From Agrobacterium vitis (GTDB lineage Bacteria; Pseudomonadota; Alphaproteobacteria; Rhizobiales; Rhizobiaceae): 64,000 nucleotides of DNA. How positions within the stretch are numbered: the first letter of the stretch is position 1; each line of letters starts with the position of its first letter. Made by a program: the position numbers and the translations under genes. Below the pieces are notes generated by a model. That model saw only the letters and a list, made by a program, of their open reading frames with translations, had not been told where the DNA came from and made no database searches. The DNA is taken from the NCBI RefSeq assembly GCF_013337045.2, contig NZ_CP118259.1:868001-932000 (forward strand), given 5' to 3'. This document shows, in pieces, positions 44,980 to 54,963 of this stretch.

Positions 44980-45666
44980 ATGCCAATGGCAGAGAATGGT
45001 CTCGATAGCAGCTCGGGTGCGGCGATCTATTCGCCGCTGACCCTGAAGCTTTATGATCTCGTCGTGCTCGGTTTTTCCAACCGCTTCGCTTGGACATGCC
45101 CGACCCGCAAGGTGCTGCTCCCGTTCTTCAAGGCGCATCTCAGCGACAATCACCTCGATGTCGGTGTTGGCACGGGCTATTACCTTGCGGAGGCGGGGAT
45201 CGGCCCCCATCAGAAGGTCAGCCTGCTCGACCTCAATCCGAACAGCCTGAAGGCGGCGGAAGCGCGCTTGGCCCGGTCTTTGGGCCGCTCCTGCAAGACC
45301 TATGTCGGCGACGTGATGCGACCGCAGCCGCTGCCGTCGGACTGCCGGTTTTCGTCAATTTCGCTGTTTTACCTCTATCACTGCCTACCGGGCAGCATGG
45401 CGGAAAAGTCAGCTTCCATCGCCCATCTGTCTCCCTATCTGGAACCCGGCGGGGTGATTTACGGGGCGACGATCCTCGGCGATAGCGCCGGTCATAACCA
45501 CTATGGCCGACGATTGATGGCGGTCTACAACGCCAAGGGTGTTTTCGGCAATCGCCACGACACGCAGGAGGGCCTTGTGGAGACCCTCAGTGCGCATTTT
45601 CAGGATGTGGACGTCCGCCGCCAAGGCCGGGTCGCTCTGTTTACCCTGCGTGTCCCGAAGGCGTGA
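44980..45666 (+). CDS. Class I SAM-dependent methyltransferase
   Basis: A 228-residue methyltransferase. The SAM-binding motif is LDVGVGTGYYLAEAGI, with the acidic post-motif SLLDLNPNSLKAAEARLA and CKTYVGDVM after it. The substrate is not predictable. The start is uncertain: GAGGAGAGAG is best placed for the ATG at 44980, but ATGs at 44968 and 44986 are possible. It converges with rsmA, 28 bp apart. Confidence 0.82.
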   Translation: MPMAENGLDSSSGAAIYSPLTLKLYDLVVLGFSNRFAWTCPTRKVLLPFFKAHLSDNHLDVGVGTGYYLAEAGIGPHQKVSLLDLNPNSLKAAEARLARSLGRSCKTYVGDVMRPQPLPSDCRFSSISLFYLYHCLPGSMAEKSASIAHLSPYLEPGGVIYGATILGDSAGHNHYGRRLMAVYNAKGVFGNRHDTQEGLVETLSAHFQDVDVRRQGRVALFTLRVPKA

Positions 45667-45694
45667 TCGGTGCGCTTGCTTGATTGAGTAGTGG

Positions 45695-46522
45695 CTACAG
45701 CAGATTGGCAATCCGGCAGAATTCCTCGACCGACAGGGTTTCGGCCCGGCGCGATGGATCGATCTCGGCGCGGTTCAGAAGCGCTTCTCCGCCCAGAGGT
45801 TTCAGGCTGGCACGCAGCATCTTGCGCCGCTGACCAAAGGCGGCCTGGGTCAGTCTTTCCAGCTTGGCGATCTCACAGGGGATCGGGGCAAGACGCGGCG
45901 TTAGATGCACCACTGTGGACGTTACTTTCGGCGGTGGTGTAAAGGCCTGTGGCGACAGGTCGAACGCCATATGGGCCTCAGTCCGCCAGCCGCAGAGTAC
46001 ACCGAGACGGCCATAATGGTCGTCGTCAGCCTCAGCCACGATCCGCTGGCCGACTTCCTTCTGGAACATAAGCGTCAACGAATCCCAGAAGGGCGGCCAT
46101 TGGCGTGGCATCAGCCAGTTGATCAGCAATTGCGTGCCGACATTATAGGGCAGGTTGGCTACGATTTTCACCGGACCATCCGGGGCCATGGCCTCGAAGT
46201 CAGTCTTCAGCGCATCACCCTCGATCACCTCGAAGCGGCCCGGATAATGGTCGGAAATCTCGGCAAGCGCCGGGAGGCAGCGGTTGTCACGCTCTACGGC
46301 GATGACCTTCTTGGCACCCAGCGCCAGTAAGGCCCGCGTCAGGCCGCCTGGGCCTGGACCGACCTCGAACACCGTCGCATTCGTCAAGTCACCAGCGGTG
46401 CGGGCAACCTTCTGGGTGATGTTCAGATCCAGAAGAAAATTCTGGCCGAGCGCTTTTTTCGCATCCAGCCCGTGGCGCTGGATAACGTCGCGCAGCGGCG
46501 GCAATCCGTCCAGAGCGGCCAT
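45695..46522 (-). CDS. rsmA: 16S rRNA dimethyladenosine transferase
   Basis: A 275-residue KsgA that dimethylates two adjacent adenosines near the 3' end of 16S rRNA. It has [36 protein letters not shown] (SAM loop) and the catalytic [11 protein letters not shown]. The start overlaps the pdxA stop by one base, so the surA-pdxA-rsmA order is translationally coupled, as in E. coli. Confidence 0.97.
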   Translation of the reverse strand: MAALDGLPPLRDVIQRHGLDAKKALGQNFLLDLNITQKVARTAGDLTNATVFEVGPGPGGLTRALLALGAKKVIAVERDNRCLPALAEISDHYPGRFEVIEGDALKTDFEAMAPDGPVKIVANLPYNVGTQLLINWLMPRQWPPFWDSLTLMFQKEVGQRIVAEADDDHYGRLGVLCGWRTEAHMAFDLSPQAFTPPPKVTSTVVHLTPRLAPIPCEIAKLERLTQAAFGQRRKMLRASLKPLGGEALLNRAEIDPSRRAETLSVEEFCRIANLL

Positions 46523-47562
46523 CAGACAGCCAATGCGTGGGCGAGGGCAGCCTTGCGGCTGATATCGACCGCCAGGCGCAGCGCCGCGACCAGGCTGTTT
46601 TCGCGGGCAATGCCTTGGCCAGCGAGGCCGAAAGCAGTGCCATGGTCGGGCGAGGTCCGCACGAAGGGCAGGCCGAGCGTGACATTGACCGAACCGTCGA
46701 AGTCCAGGGTCTTCACCGGTATCAACGCCTGATCGTGATACATGCAGACGGCGACGTCGTAGCGGCTGCGCGCTTCCTCATGAAACATGGTGTCGGCAGG
46801 CAGCGGCCCGAAGGCGTCGATCCCTTCCGCGCGCAGGATCTTCAGGGCCGGTGCGATGATCTCGTCGTCTTCGCGGCCCATCGCGCCGCCTTCGCCAGCA
46901 TGCGGATTGAGCCCCGCAACGGCGAGCCTAGGCTCGGCAATACCAAATTTGTCGCGCAGGTCGGCATGGGTGATCCGGCAGGTGCGAATGATCAGCTCTT
47001 CGCTCAGCGCTGGCGCCACCGCGTTTAGCGGTATGTGGATGGTGACTGGGATTGCCCGCAATTGCGCTCCGGCCAGCATCATGACAGGCATGACCGGACG
47101 GCCCGTGGCCTTTTCGGCAAGAGCAGCCAGAAACTCGGTATGACCGGGAAACCCAAATCCGCCCTCATAGAGCACGGATTTGGCGACGGGATTGGTCACG
47201 ACCGCGCCAGCCTGGCCTTTCAGGCACAGATCGACAGCCATCTCGATGGCGGCGATGGTTGAGCGTGCGGTTGCAACATGCGGCTCGCCAGCCACGACAT
47301 CGATACCAACAGGGATCGGCAGAACCGGAAACGCGGTTTCGAAAACCTCTGCCGCATCCTCTGCCCCGGTTTCCTTAAAGGCAATATCCAGCCCCAGCAG
47401 TCTGGCACGGCTTTTCAGCACGGCTGGATCGCCCAGAAACAGGAATGGTGGCAGGTCGAGCGCCTTGCGCTTCGTCCATGCCACCAAGGCGATATCCGGG
47501 CCGATCCCCGCTGGATCGCCTTGGGTCAAGGCGAGGGGAAGGCGCTGGCTGGTATCCGACAT
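46522..47562 (-). CDS. pdxA: 4-hydroxythreonine-4-phosphate dehydrogenase
   Basis: A 346-residue NAD-dependent enzyme of pyridoxal phosphate synthesis. It has [19 protein letters not shown], the substrate- and metal-binding GHTEFLA, the [17 protein letters not shown] segment and [16 protein letters not shown]. The ATG at 47562 is used; a TTG at 47574 that overlaps the surA stop (TTGA) is a possible coupled alternative. Confidence 0.96.
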   Translation of the reverse strand: MSDTSQRLPLALTQGDPAGIGPDIALVAWTKRKALDLPPFLFLGDPAVLKSRARLLGLDIAFKETGAEDAAEVFETAFPVLPIPVGIDVVAGEPHVATARSTIAAIEMAVDLCLKGQAGAVVTNPVAKSVLYEGGFGFPGHTEFLAALAEKATGRPVMPVMMLAGAQLRAIPVTIHIPLNAVAPALSEELIIRTCRITHADLRDKFGIAEPRLAVAGLNPHAGEGGAMGREDDEIIAPALKILRAEGIDAFGPLPADTMFHEEARSRYDVAVCMYHDQALIPVKTLDFDGSVNVTLGLPFVRTSPDHGTAFGLAGQGIARENSLVAALRLAVDISRKAALAHALAV

Positions 47563-47570
47563 GATGATGC

Positions 47571-48518
47571 TCAACGATTGATGATCTGGGCCTTGGAGCG
47601 CAGTTCGGTCAGGTATTTTTCGGAGTTCGGATCGCCCTTGGATTTGTCTTCCTTGCCGATATCCTCGGCCTTGAAAACCGCTTCGGCGGCCAGATCGTCG
47701 GAGACCTGTTTTTGATTGCAGATCGCCAGATATTCAATTCCGCGTTCGGTGACGCGCGTGCCCGTGGTGGTGCCGTTGGCGCCCTCGATCAAAGGCTTCC
47801 AGTCGTCAGGCAATTCAGGCTTCATCACCCGACCGAGGTCGCGAATCGATACGTCGAGATAGTTTTTAGCAAAATCCATGGCCTGGTCGCAGCCGGGAAA
47901 TTTGGCGCGGGAGGCTTCGGCCTCTGCCTTGCGCTTGGCGGTCAAGGTGGCGCGTTTGGCAACGGGAACCACGAAAATAACCTGTTTCAGGGTGTATTCC
48001 GTCGTCACTGGCTTTTGCTTGTTTTCAAGCAGACGGGTAACCATGTCCTGATTGCTCATCTTCGAGCGGGACGCATAGCGTGCGTTCACCAGTCGCGGCC
48101 AGCTCATCTGCACGGCAATATAGGCTTTGAAGTGCTCAACGCCGACGCCTGCCTTGTCGAGGATCTGGCCCATCTGCTGTGTAGACAGTTTGTTGGAAGC
48201 GGCGAACCGTCCAAAAGCCTGGTCGACATCCATGGTGCTGACGGACATTCCAACCCGGGCGATTTCCTGGCGTTTCAGCTGCTCGTCGATCAATTCCTGA
48301 CGGGCCTTTTTAGCGACGTCACCGGTCTCGTGGCGAAGTTTGAGGAAGGCAATCCGCCGCGCCAAATCGGTATTGGTAATCGCGGTTTTATTGACGACGA
48401 CAGCCACGCCGGTATCGGCCAGAGCTGGAGTGATCGTTGCTGGCGCAAAGCCTGTCACGCAAACCAAAGCCACCGTTGCAACAACAGCGGCGCGCAAAGT
48501 TTTATTGCTCAAGGTCAT
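47571..48518 (-). CDS. SurA-type periplasmic chaperone / peptidyl-prolyl isomerase
   Basis: A 315-residue exported protein. The signal peptide is basic then hydrophobic ([20 protein letters not shown]) with an ALADTG cleavage site. The SurA N-terminal chaperone region follows ([34 protein letters not shown]). Parvulin signatures are weak, so isomerase activity is uncertain. SurA helps outer-membrane proteins fold, fitting its place directly downstream of lptD on the same strand. The start is uncertain among 48518, 48536 and 48551. Confidence 0.85.
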   Translation of the reverse strand: MTLSNKTLRAAVVATVALVCVTGFAPATITPALADTGVAVVVNKTAITNTDLARRIAFLKLRHETGDVAKKARQELIDEQLKRQEIARVGMSVSTMDVDQAFGRFAASNKLSTQQMGQILDKAGVGVEHFKAYIAVQMSWPRLVNARYASRSKMSNQDMVTRLLENKQKPVTTEYTLKQVIFVVPVAKRATLTAKRKAEAEASRAKFPGCDQAMDFAKNYLDVSIRDLGRVMKPELPDDWKPLIEGANGTTTGTRVTERGIEYLAICNQKQVSDDLAAEAVFKAEDIGKEDKSKGDPNSEKYLTELRSKAQIINR

Positions 48519-49072
48519 CACCTGTCCTTTTCCCATGCCGCAGCGATCCAATGGCGCGCGGCACCCTCTGAATTATCGTGTTCAGGGTCTACCGTTAAAA
48601 ACACGCATGTTTTTTTCCTGGTAAACTCTGCAGCATAATTTCTTAAATCAGCATTGATTCAAAGAATTATGCAGCGGGCACAGCATATTGGAGAATTCCC
48701 GCTTCCAAGTGAAGCGCAGAATGCCCCCTTTTTACTTCCAGGCATTTCCACCACAAAGCCGCACCGCACCTTTGCAGAAAATGCTTTATTGCAGGATCGA
48801 TTGCACAAACCCTGCGGCGAAACAATGGCTTTTCCAGAAGAAACGGCGCTTCAACCAAGGGTGCGGCAGCGTTTCTTATAAAAATTCATCTGTTCTATGG
48901 CATCTGGCCGAAAAGCGGGAACCGGATTTTGAAAAATCCGATGGGGAAATAAAAACCAACAGCGTCGTGCATGTTCAAGTCTCCGCATGATGCTATTGAT
49001 ATTTTGGATGAATAGGAATGCGGCCCGCTGCTTTCCAGGGAAAACAGCGGGCCTTTTAAAAGGCGAGACAGA
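48519..49072. other. Gap between lptD and surA
   Basis: About 550 bp without a convincing gene. It holds a hairpin just after lptD (49022-49053), a degenerate copy of the gene-tail repeat (GAAAAGCGGGAACCGGATTT starting at 48910) and presumably the surA promoter. Two small plus-strand frames (48654-48881, 48688-48990) overlap each other and lack coding character. Confidence 0.5.
49022..49053 (-). terminator. Hairpin after lptD
   Basis: A perfect 9-bp stem (GGCCCGCTG and CAGCGGGCC) with a 14-nt loop, 20 bp past the lptD stop. The U-rich side (CTTTTAAAA) lies on the plus-strand exit, so for lptD this is a hairpin without a good U tract. Confidence 0.6.
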
Positions 49073-51406
49073 TCAATTGAATCCGGTGACGTCGGTATCG
49101 CCTACTTTGACATCGCCCAACGTGCGGAATGTCAGGCGGGCGCCGATGGACCAGTCATTGGCGGATTCGTCGTCGTCCTTGTTCTTGTAGACGATGGAGA
49201 AGATCGTGCAATCGTCGGCATAGGACACGCCGATGCCATAGCGGTTGATATTGTCCTTCTTCACATCCCAGGTAATCGAACCGAACACCGACCAGAAATC
49301 ACCGACCTTGACCGAGCTGGCATTTTGTATCTCTTCGCGGTCGTAATCATAGCCGTAATTAGGCTGTGCCGCGATCTGAGTGTAAATGAAATTCGTTTGC
49401 AGTCGGTCGTTGTGATAACCGATAGCCGAATCCGTCCGTTCGACCTCAAAGGTCTTTTCATCGAACCGTGCATTGACCGAGGTGGAAATGCCGTAGGGCG
49501 TGTCCAGTCCGACCATGCCGACATAATCGGATACTGCGGTTTCCAGGCCCGATTCGTTGCCAGCATAGACCAGATCCGAGGAGGCGAAGGAGTTCTTGCC
49601 GGCCAGTTGGTAGGACTGCCCGAAGATACTGCGCATCGTATAGCCGCTGTCGAACGAGCCGGTATAGCGCAGGCCGACATTGGCACGCGTGCCGCCTTCA
49701 ACCCGGTCATAGCCGGAGAACTTGTCGCGCTCAAACAGGTTGCTGGCGTCGAAGACGAAGCTTTGCGCATCTTCATTCGTCAGCCTGCCGGCCTGTTGCT
49801 CGTCAGGCCGCACGAAGACCTGGGCAATTGGCTCGATCACATGCGTGCTGCCCGGAGCGCTGAGCAGCCACGGATAGCGAACTTCAAGCCCGGCCGTTAC
49901 CATCGAACGGGTTACGCCTGTTGTGTCGTTGTAATTGCCGGAATAGCTGGAGCCCGGCGCATCCATGTTATTGCCAAAGGCATCGCCACGTGCGGCAAGG
50001 ATAGGTGTCAGCAATACGCCCTGCGGTGTATCGAAGGTGCGCTTCCATTCCATTTCACCGGTCAGGCGGGTCGTATTGCCCTTCAGTCCGCTGAAACGCT
50101 GGTTGCCATTGTTCAGGTTGAGAATATCGCTGTTATAGCGCGTCAGGGCCGTGAAATTGACGGTTGCCGACAATTCGCCGCCCATGAACGGTTCCGGCGC
50201 ATAATAGCTGTAGTCGATGGTCGGGGTGACAATCGGCTGCTTGCGCTCGGCGACATCCTTACTGTCGGCATCCTGGATGTCGAAGTAATAGGCGCGCATG
50301 TCAAAAGAATTACGATCCCCCAACCCGGTCAGATAGACCTGATTGGTATGGGTTTTCTGGTTGAAACCTTCCAGGTCGTAGGTGCGTGAGAAATTGTTGT
50401 CGCTCTCCAGCATCACGTCCCAGCCGAAGCTCCAGCGGGGATTGATATCGAATTTGCCGGTCGAGCCGACCATGCCGCGGAAGTCCTTCTCGGCATCCGT
50501 GGTGCCGCTGTCGAACTTGCCCGGATTCAACTGGTTGATGCCAGCAAAGCGCAGCGTCGCCAATCCATCCTCGAACTGATGGCGCACTTCGGTATCGATC
50601 AGCACGCCCTGGCTGGTAAAGCCGCCCAGCTTGATCGTGGCATCGGTCTGCGGGGAAATCGCCCAGTAATAGGGAACAATGACCCCAAACCCGAGTTTCT
50701 GAGTCGTGCTGAATTCAGGAAACAGGAAGCCCGACTTACGCTTGACGGTATTGTCGGGAACCTCGATTGACGGGATCAGAGCAATCGACTTGCCGAACAG
50801 CTGGAAGCGTGCATTTTCGAGACGGATTGTATGGGTCTTGCCATTCTGGATGACCCGTTCCGCCTTGATCTGCCAGAAAGGCGCACGTCCCTGTTCTGCA
50901 CACGGCAGGCAGGCAGTGTAGACGCCCTTGTAGAGGATCATCTGGTCGCCATTGACCCGCTCGCCCTTTTGGGCAGCAATGCGGGTATTATCAGTCGTTT
51001 CCACCCGCAGGCTGTTGACGAAGCCGTTGGCGAAATCGTCGGTGACGTCCATCTTGTCGGCATAGATGCGGTTACCATCAGGCTCTATCAGTTCGATATT
51101 GCCATAGGCCATCATCCGACCGGTCTTCTGGTCGTATTCGACGCGCTTGGATACCATCTGGTAGCCGGCGTAATTTATCTGGACGCCGCCGACCGCAGTC
51201 ACCTTCTGGGCGTCCTTATCATATGTCATTTCATTCGCTGCGAGCATGAGCTTCGCATCGGCGGGAATTTTCGGTGACACCAAACCATTGCTGGAGGCAG
51301 ACTGTGCATAAGCAAAAGGCACAGGAACGAGGGTCGCACCAAAGGCGACGCCTGCCAGCAGGGCTGTGAAAAGCCGTTTTATATTTCCGCGGTCAATTGC
51401 CGCCAC
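49073..51406 (-). CDS. lptD: LPS-assembly protein LptD
   Basis: A 777-residue outer-membrane beta-barrel that inserts LPS into the outer leaflet. A signal peptide (LFTALLAGVAFGATLV, then PFAYAQSAS) precedes an OstA/LptA-like jellyroll (about 45-170: KLMLAANEMTYDKDAQKVTA, VGGVQINYAGYQ). The rest is barrel, with many aromatic alternating strands. The GTG start overlaps the lptG stop by one base (51406), so synthesis is coupled. It matches rhizobial LptD in size. Confidence 0.95.
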   Translation of the reverse strand: MAAIDRGNIKRLFTALLAGVAFGATLVPVPFAYAQSASSNGLVSPKIPADAKLMLAANEMTYDKDAQKVTAVGGVQINYAGYQMVSKRVEYDQKTGRMMAYGNIELIEPDGNRIYADKMDVTDDFANGFVNSLRVETTDNTRIAAQKGERVNGDQMILYKGVYTACLPCAEQGRAPFWQIKAERVIQNGKTHTIRLENARFQLFGKSIALIPSIEVPDNTVKRKSGFLFPEFSTTQKLGFGVIVPYYWAISPQTDATIKLGGFTSQGVLIDTEVRHQFEDGLATLRFAGINQLNPGKFDSGTTDAEKDFRGMVGSTGKFDINPRWSFGWDVMLESDNNFSRTYDLEGFNQKTHTNQVYLTGLGDRNSFDMRAYYFDIQDADSKDVAERKQPIVTPTIDYSYYAPEPFMGGELSATVNFTALTRYNSDILNLNNGNQRFSGLKGNTTRLTGEMEWKRTFDTPQGVLLTPILAARGDAFGNNMDAPGSSYSGNYNDTTGVTRSMVTAGLEVRYPWLLSAPGSTHVIEPIAQVFVRPDEQQAGRLTNEDAQSFVFDASNLFERDKFSGYDRVEGGTRANVGLRYTGSFDSGYTMRSIFGQSYQLAGKNSFASSDLVYAGNESGLETAVSDYVGMVGLDTPYGISTSVNARFDEKTFEVERTDSAIGYHNDRLQTNFIYTQIAAQPNYGYDYDREEIQNASSVKVGDFWSVFGSITWDVKKDNINRYGIGVSYADDCTIFSIVYKNKDDDESANDWSIGARLTFRTLGDVKVGDTDVTGFN

Positions 51407-52494
51407 TAACCATCCTCCTGATGAAGCAGGATCGTCGCCCCGAGCGCTGTCGCAACGATGACAGGAACCCAGGTCGCAACGAACGGAGGCACAACGCCAC
51501 TGCTTCCGAACGCCTTCACGAGCACTGTCGCCACATAAAGCACGAAGCCCGAAATGATTCCACCCAGAATCACGGAACGTGACTGGTTGAACCGGCTGAA
51601 TTTGAGAGAAACAGTTGCAGCAATCAGAGTCATCGCAACGAAAAGGAAGGGAGTGGACAGCAGCGTATGAAACTGCGTTTCCAGATTCTTCGTTGAGACG
51701 CCGTAGGATTTGGCAACTGCGATTTTCTGAGAAAGTTCATAAAAAGCAACAGTATCCGGCTGTGCGAGACGCTCCTGTACAAATTCCTGTTTCAAATTGG
51801 TGCTAACTTGTGCCGAAGCCTCCCGCTTGGGTGGTTCGTTCGGCTTGGTCTCTACGACATCCTTAAGCAACCAGTAACCATCTTGCAACTTCGCTGTGCG
51901 TGCATCCTGACGGGAGGTGATTCGACCCTGGCCGTCGAAGTGGATGAACACCGCCTGCATCAGCAACGTACCGTCTTCCAGAACCGAGGTCGCGCCGATG
52001 ATCGTGTCTTCCTTGCCGGTGATCTGGCGCATCCACGGCACGGAGTTCTTGTTGTTGCTGGCTTTGCCGGGGTCGCTGTATTCGGCTTCCAGTGTCGCGG
52101 CCTGTTTCTGGCCGAGCGCGGCAAGCGGATTGATCAGCAGGGATGTGGCGCAGCCGAGCAGGAAAGCGCCCAGCAGGAAGGGGAACATGAACTGCCAGAC
52201 CGAAATGCCTGCGGCACGCGCAATCACCAATTCCGAGCGCCTGTTCAGGGTGATCAGGGTCACCATCCCGGAAAACAGTGCGATGAAGGGTACGGTTTGC
52301 TGGAGCAGCAGCGGCAGGCGCATCAGCGTCAGCAGGAAGACGCCGAACAGCGAGGATTGTTCGTTGTCGGAGAACCGGCCGCTGACCTCACTGAAGTCGA
52401 TCAGGAAAATGATCGCGGCGACGCCGACCACGAACCAGAACACGGTGATCGCATAGCGCTTGAGAAAATAGCGGCTGAGCGTGTTGAGCATCAT
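51406..52494 (-). CDS. lptG: LPS export ABC transporter permease LptG
   Basis: A 362-residue inner-membrane permease of the LptB2FG complex. It has an N-terminal RYFLKRYAITVFWFVVGVAA membrane segment, a periplasmic beta-jellyroll domain in the middle and C-terminal membrane helices. Its start overlaps the lptF stop (52491-52494), and its stop overlaps lptD. Together these genes form the LPS transport operon; the ATPase LptB is encoded elsewhere. Confidence 0.95.
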   Translation of the reverse strand: MMLNTLSRYFLKRYAITVFWFVVGVAAIIFLIDFSEVSGRFSDNEQSSLFGVFLLTLMRLPLLLQQTVPFIALFSGMVTLITLNRRSELVIARAAGISVWQFMFPFLLGAFLLGCATSLLINPLAALGQKQAATLEAEYSDPGKASNNKNSVPWMRQITGKEDTIIGATSVLEDGTLLMQAVFIHFDGQGRITSRQDARTAKLQDGYWLLKDVVETKPNEPPKREASAQVSTNLKQEFVQERLAQPDTVAFYELSQKIAVAKSYGVSTKNLETQFHTLLSTPFLFVAMTLIAATVSLKFSRFNQSRSVILGGIISGFVLYVATVLVKAFGSSGVVPPFVATWVPVIVATALGATILLHQEDG

Positions 52495-53675
52495 ACGCTG
52501 CCTCCATTGTCCCGGCCGTTCGCGCTATTGGAAGAAAAGCGCCGCTGAAAGGCCAACCGTGTCGTGTCGATCATACGACGCAAGGGTTCTGGCAATTGCG
52601 ATTTCTTCTGTCGCATGAGCATCAGGGTGGCAATCGCCGCGCTGGCGAGCGGTGTCGCATACATCAACACGATGAAGGCGGCATTCGATTCGGACTTGTT
52701 GGCGGCATAGAATGTCAACCAGCGCAGGATAAGCGCAAGGGTCAATGCCGAGACCATGGGATGCAGCCGTGCCTCTCGGTGGGAGCGCGCATCGCCAGCG
52801 ATGGCCAGCGAAATCAGCGCGAAGGCAAACGGCAGGAGCCATTCGGTCATGCGCTTGTGCAGTTCCGCCCGGTATTCGCCCGGGTGATCCTTGTAATCGT
52901 CGTCATTTGTATCTGGATTGAGCAGAAAGCCCAGGCTGCGGTCGCTCGGCCGCATCTTTGCCTTGCCACGGGTTTCCGTCAGGTCGGACAGGTCGAAGGC
53001 ATAGGAATCAAAGCGAACGATTGAAACCGTACCACCCGGTGCTTTGCGCTGGACCTCGCCGTCATGCATGATCAGGGCGGTCCCCGTCTCATCCACCGCG
53101 CCTTCGCGGGCATAATAGATCAGCGAATAGGCCGGGTCACGGTAATCGGCAACGAACAGGCCCTTCAGCACGCGTCCGGCCAGCCGCTGCGAAATCTGCA
53201 CATAGAGACCATCTTCCACCTTGCGGAAGGTTTTTTCCTCGATCACCGTCGATAGAAGGTCAGCATAGGCATTGGCGATCATCTGACGCGCCGCCACTTT
53301 CACCTTTGGCTGCACTTCATTGGTGATAACAAGCGTTATGACGCTGATGGCCAGCGCAAACAGCAGGATCGGTCGCAGAATGACCGCGCGAGATGCACCA
53401 GCGGCGTCGATGACGGCCAGCTCGGAATCGTTGTTCATCGCCGTCAGGCTTTGGGTAATGCCAATAACCAGCGCGAATGGCATAACGATGGGAATGATGG
53501 TGGGAAGGATCAACGTTGCCAGTGTGGCGAAGGAGCCGATCGACTGCCCGGTATCGGTCACGAGATTGATGCGTGCCAGCACCTGCGTTGTCCAGATGAT
53601 CGCCAGCACGGGCAGAAGTGCCGTCAGGAACATCTGCGCGACACGCCGCAATATATAGGACTCAAGAAGCTTCAT
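52491..53675 (-). CDS. lptF: LPS export ABC transporter permease LptF
   Basis: A 394-residue partner of LptG. It opens with MKLLESYILRRVAQMFLTAL and has membrane helices including IVMPFALVIGITQSLTAMNN. A periplasmic domain follows, and the C-terminal helices end in a basic tail. The ATG at 53675 is chosen by family alignment over the upstream in-frame ATG (53690). Confidence 0.95.
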   Translation of the reverse strand: MKLLESYILRRVAQMFLTALLPVLAIIWTTQVLARINLVTDTGQSIGSFATLATLILPTIIPIVMPFALVIGITQSLTAMNNDSELAVIDAAGASRAVILRPILLFALAISVITLVITNEVQPKVKVAARQMIANAYADLLSTVIEEKTFRKVEDGLYVQISQRLAGRVLKGLFVADYRDPAYSLIYYAREGAVDETGTALIMHDGEVQRKAPGGTVSIVRFDSYAFDLSDLTETRGKAKMRPSDRSLGFLLNPDTNDDDYKDHPGEYRAELHKRMTEWLLPFAFALISLAIAGDARSHREARLHPMVSALTLALILRWLTFYAANKSESNAAFIVLMYATPLASAAIATLMLMRQKKSQLPEPLRRMIDTTRLAFQRRFSSNSANGRDNGGSV

Positions 53676-53801
53676 GCCGGATCCTGCCAATAGCGCCTAT
53701 TTGCCCATCGTCAGGGCAAAACACAAGAGCCGATGCTTCAATCACCTGTGCAGGACTTTTTAATGATGCTTCTCGGCAACAGGCGGATTTACGTGCCTGA
53801 T

Positions 53802-54608
53802 TTAAAGATGGGGCTGGTTTCTGGCCCGCAAAAGCCCGCACCCGTTTGCCACCGCAAAGACGATGGCAAAGATAACAGGGGAAGATAGCCAGCCCAGAAC
53901 CACGTCGGACAGGTAATGTGCTCCGAAGGCTAGCCGCAGCAGGGGCGAGGCAAACGACGCGAAGACCAGCGGCCAGCCGATGCGACGGCGCCAGGTGGCT
54001 GGCAGCAGGGGAACGATGCAGATGATCCAGCCTGCACCGGCGGCTTCGCCGGAAATGAAGGAACAGTTCTGGTCGCAGGCACCGGCAAAATTGCCCGCCG
54101 GTTCAAACCCATAGGGTCCGCCGAAAAACACGGTCTGATTGGGGCGTGGCCGACCGGACATGTCCTTCAAAAACACATTGACCAGCAGATAGGGGCCGAT
54201 GGCCGTTGCCAGCAGCGACAGAACCAGCTTGACGATCTGTTCCTGCTGCCAGGCGGCGCGCGGCTGACACAGCTTGACGATCAGCGCTACCAGCACACCG
54301 ACGCCAACCACATGCGGCATGTAGAACAGGATTTGCCTGATCGCCTTCAGGACTGGCTCGCGCGCAATGGGAAAGCCGCCGCAGATCGTGTTTGCCTCAT
54401 GCGCCGTGCAATTGCCGGCGCGAAAGAACAATTCCGACACCGCGATATCGAAGCCGGGGGCTGAATAGAACACCACCAGCAGCATCACCCAGACGGTGGA
54501 TAGCAAGGCGGCGGTGGTAAAGGAGGCCCTGGTGAGATTGGGAATACGACAGTGCCGTCCAAAGATATCCGTGACGGTCAGTTGGGGTTTGCGGGCACTG
54601 GTCTTCAT
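53802..54608 (-). CDS. PAP2-family phosphatase, membrane-bound
   Basis: A 268-residue integral membrane protein with about six spans. The three phosphatase motifs are present as KDMSGRPRP, CSFISGEAAGAG and LRLAFGAHYLSDVVLG. The middle one has Glu where most PAP2 enzymes have the PSGH histidine. Relatives include lipid A phosphatases (LpxE/LpxF types) and undecaprenyl-diphosphate phosphatases. Its position upstream of lptF makes an envelope-lipid substrate attractive, but this is inference. The ATG at 54608 is preferred; the longer frame reaches 54737. Confidence 0.78.
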   Translation of the reverse strand: MKTSARKPQLTVTDIFGRHCRIPNLTRASFTTAALLSTVWVMLLVVFYSAPGFDIAVSELFFRAGNCTAHEANTICGGFPIAREPVLKAIRQILFYMPHVVGVGVLVALIVKLCQPRAAWQQEQIVKLVLSLLATAIGPYLLVNVFLKDMSGRPRPNQTVFFGGPYGFEPAGNFAGACDQNCSFISGEAAGAGWIICIVPLLPATWRRRIGWPLVFASFASPLLRLAFGAHYLSDVVLGWLSSPVIFAIVFAVANGCGLLRARNQPHL

Positions 54609-54963
54609 CGTCAAACTCTTGAGGCTCGTCACAACTCGGGCTTGCCCCGGTTCTGGCTCGCCCCGGTGCTGATTTGCATCATAGCTAATGCTTATAGATG
54701 TTATAAGACAAAGACCAGTTGCGGGCAGGCCACGCATTACAAATCTTTACTCTGCTCATGGGTCTGAAGCGGCCAAATTAGGGTCTATCGGGCATGTGGA
54801 ATTGTGATCGACGTCGACAGGGGCGGCGTTGGCAAAGCGCTTCTTTGATCGGGAGTGAGGACAAGGGGGCGAGCCCTGTTGCAATCATGCGTAAAACCGA
54901 CATGATCGGCGCCCAGAGCAAATCGTGACAATCGCGATAAAACATGCAGTGCCGGAGTAAGCC
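54609..54963. other. Divergent gap between the PAP2 gene and pepA
   Basis: About 355 bp with no gene recognised. It must contain the promoters of the PAP2 gene and pepA. A short direct repeat, GGCTTGCCCCGGT and GGCTCGCCCCGGT, lies around 54639-54667. No regulator site was identified. Confidence 0.5.

Noticed and set aside
48654..48990. Two small plus-strand frames between lptD and surA
   Set aside because: They overlap each other, lack good ribosome-binding sites, show no conserved features, and the second covers a degenerate intergenic repeat.
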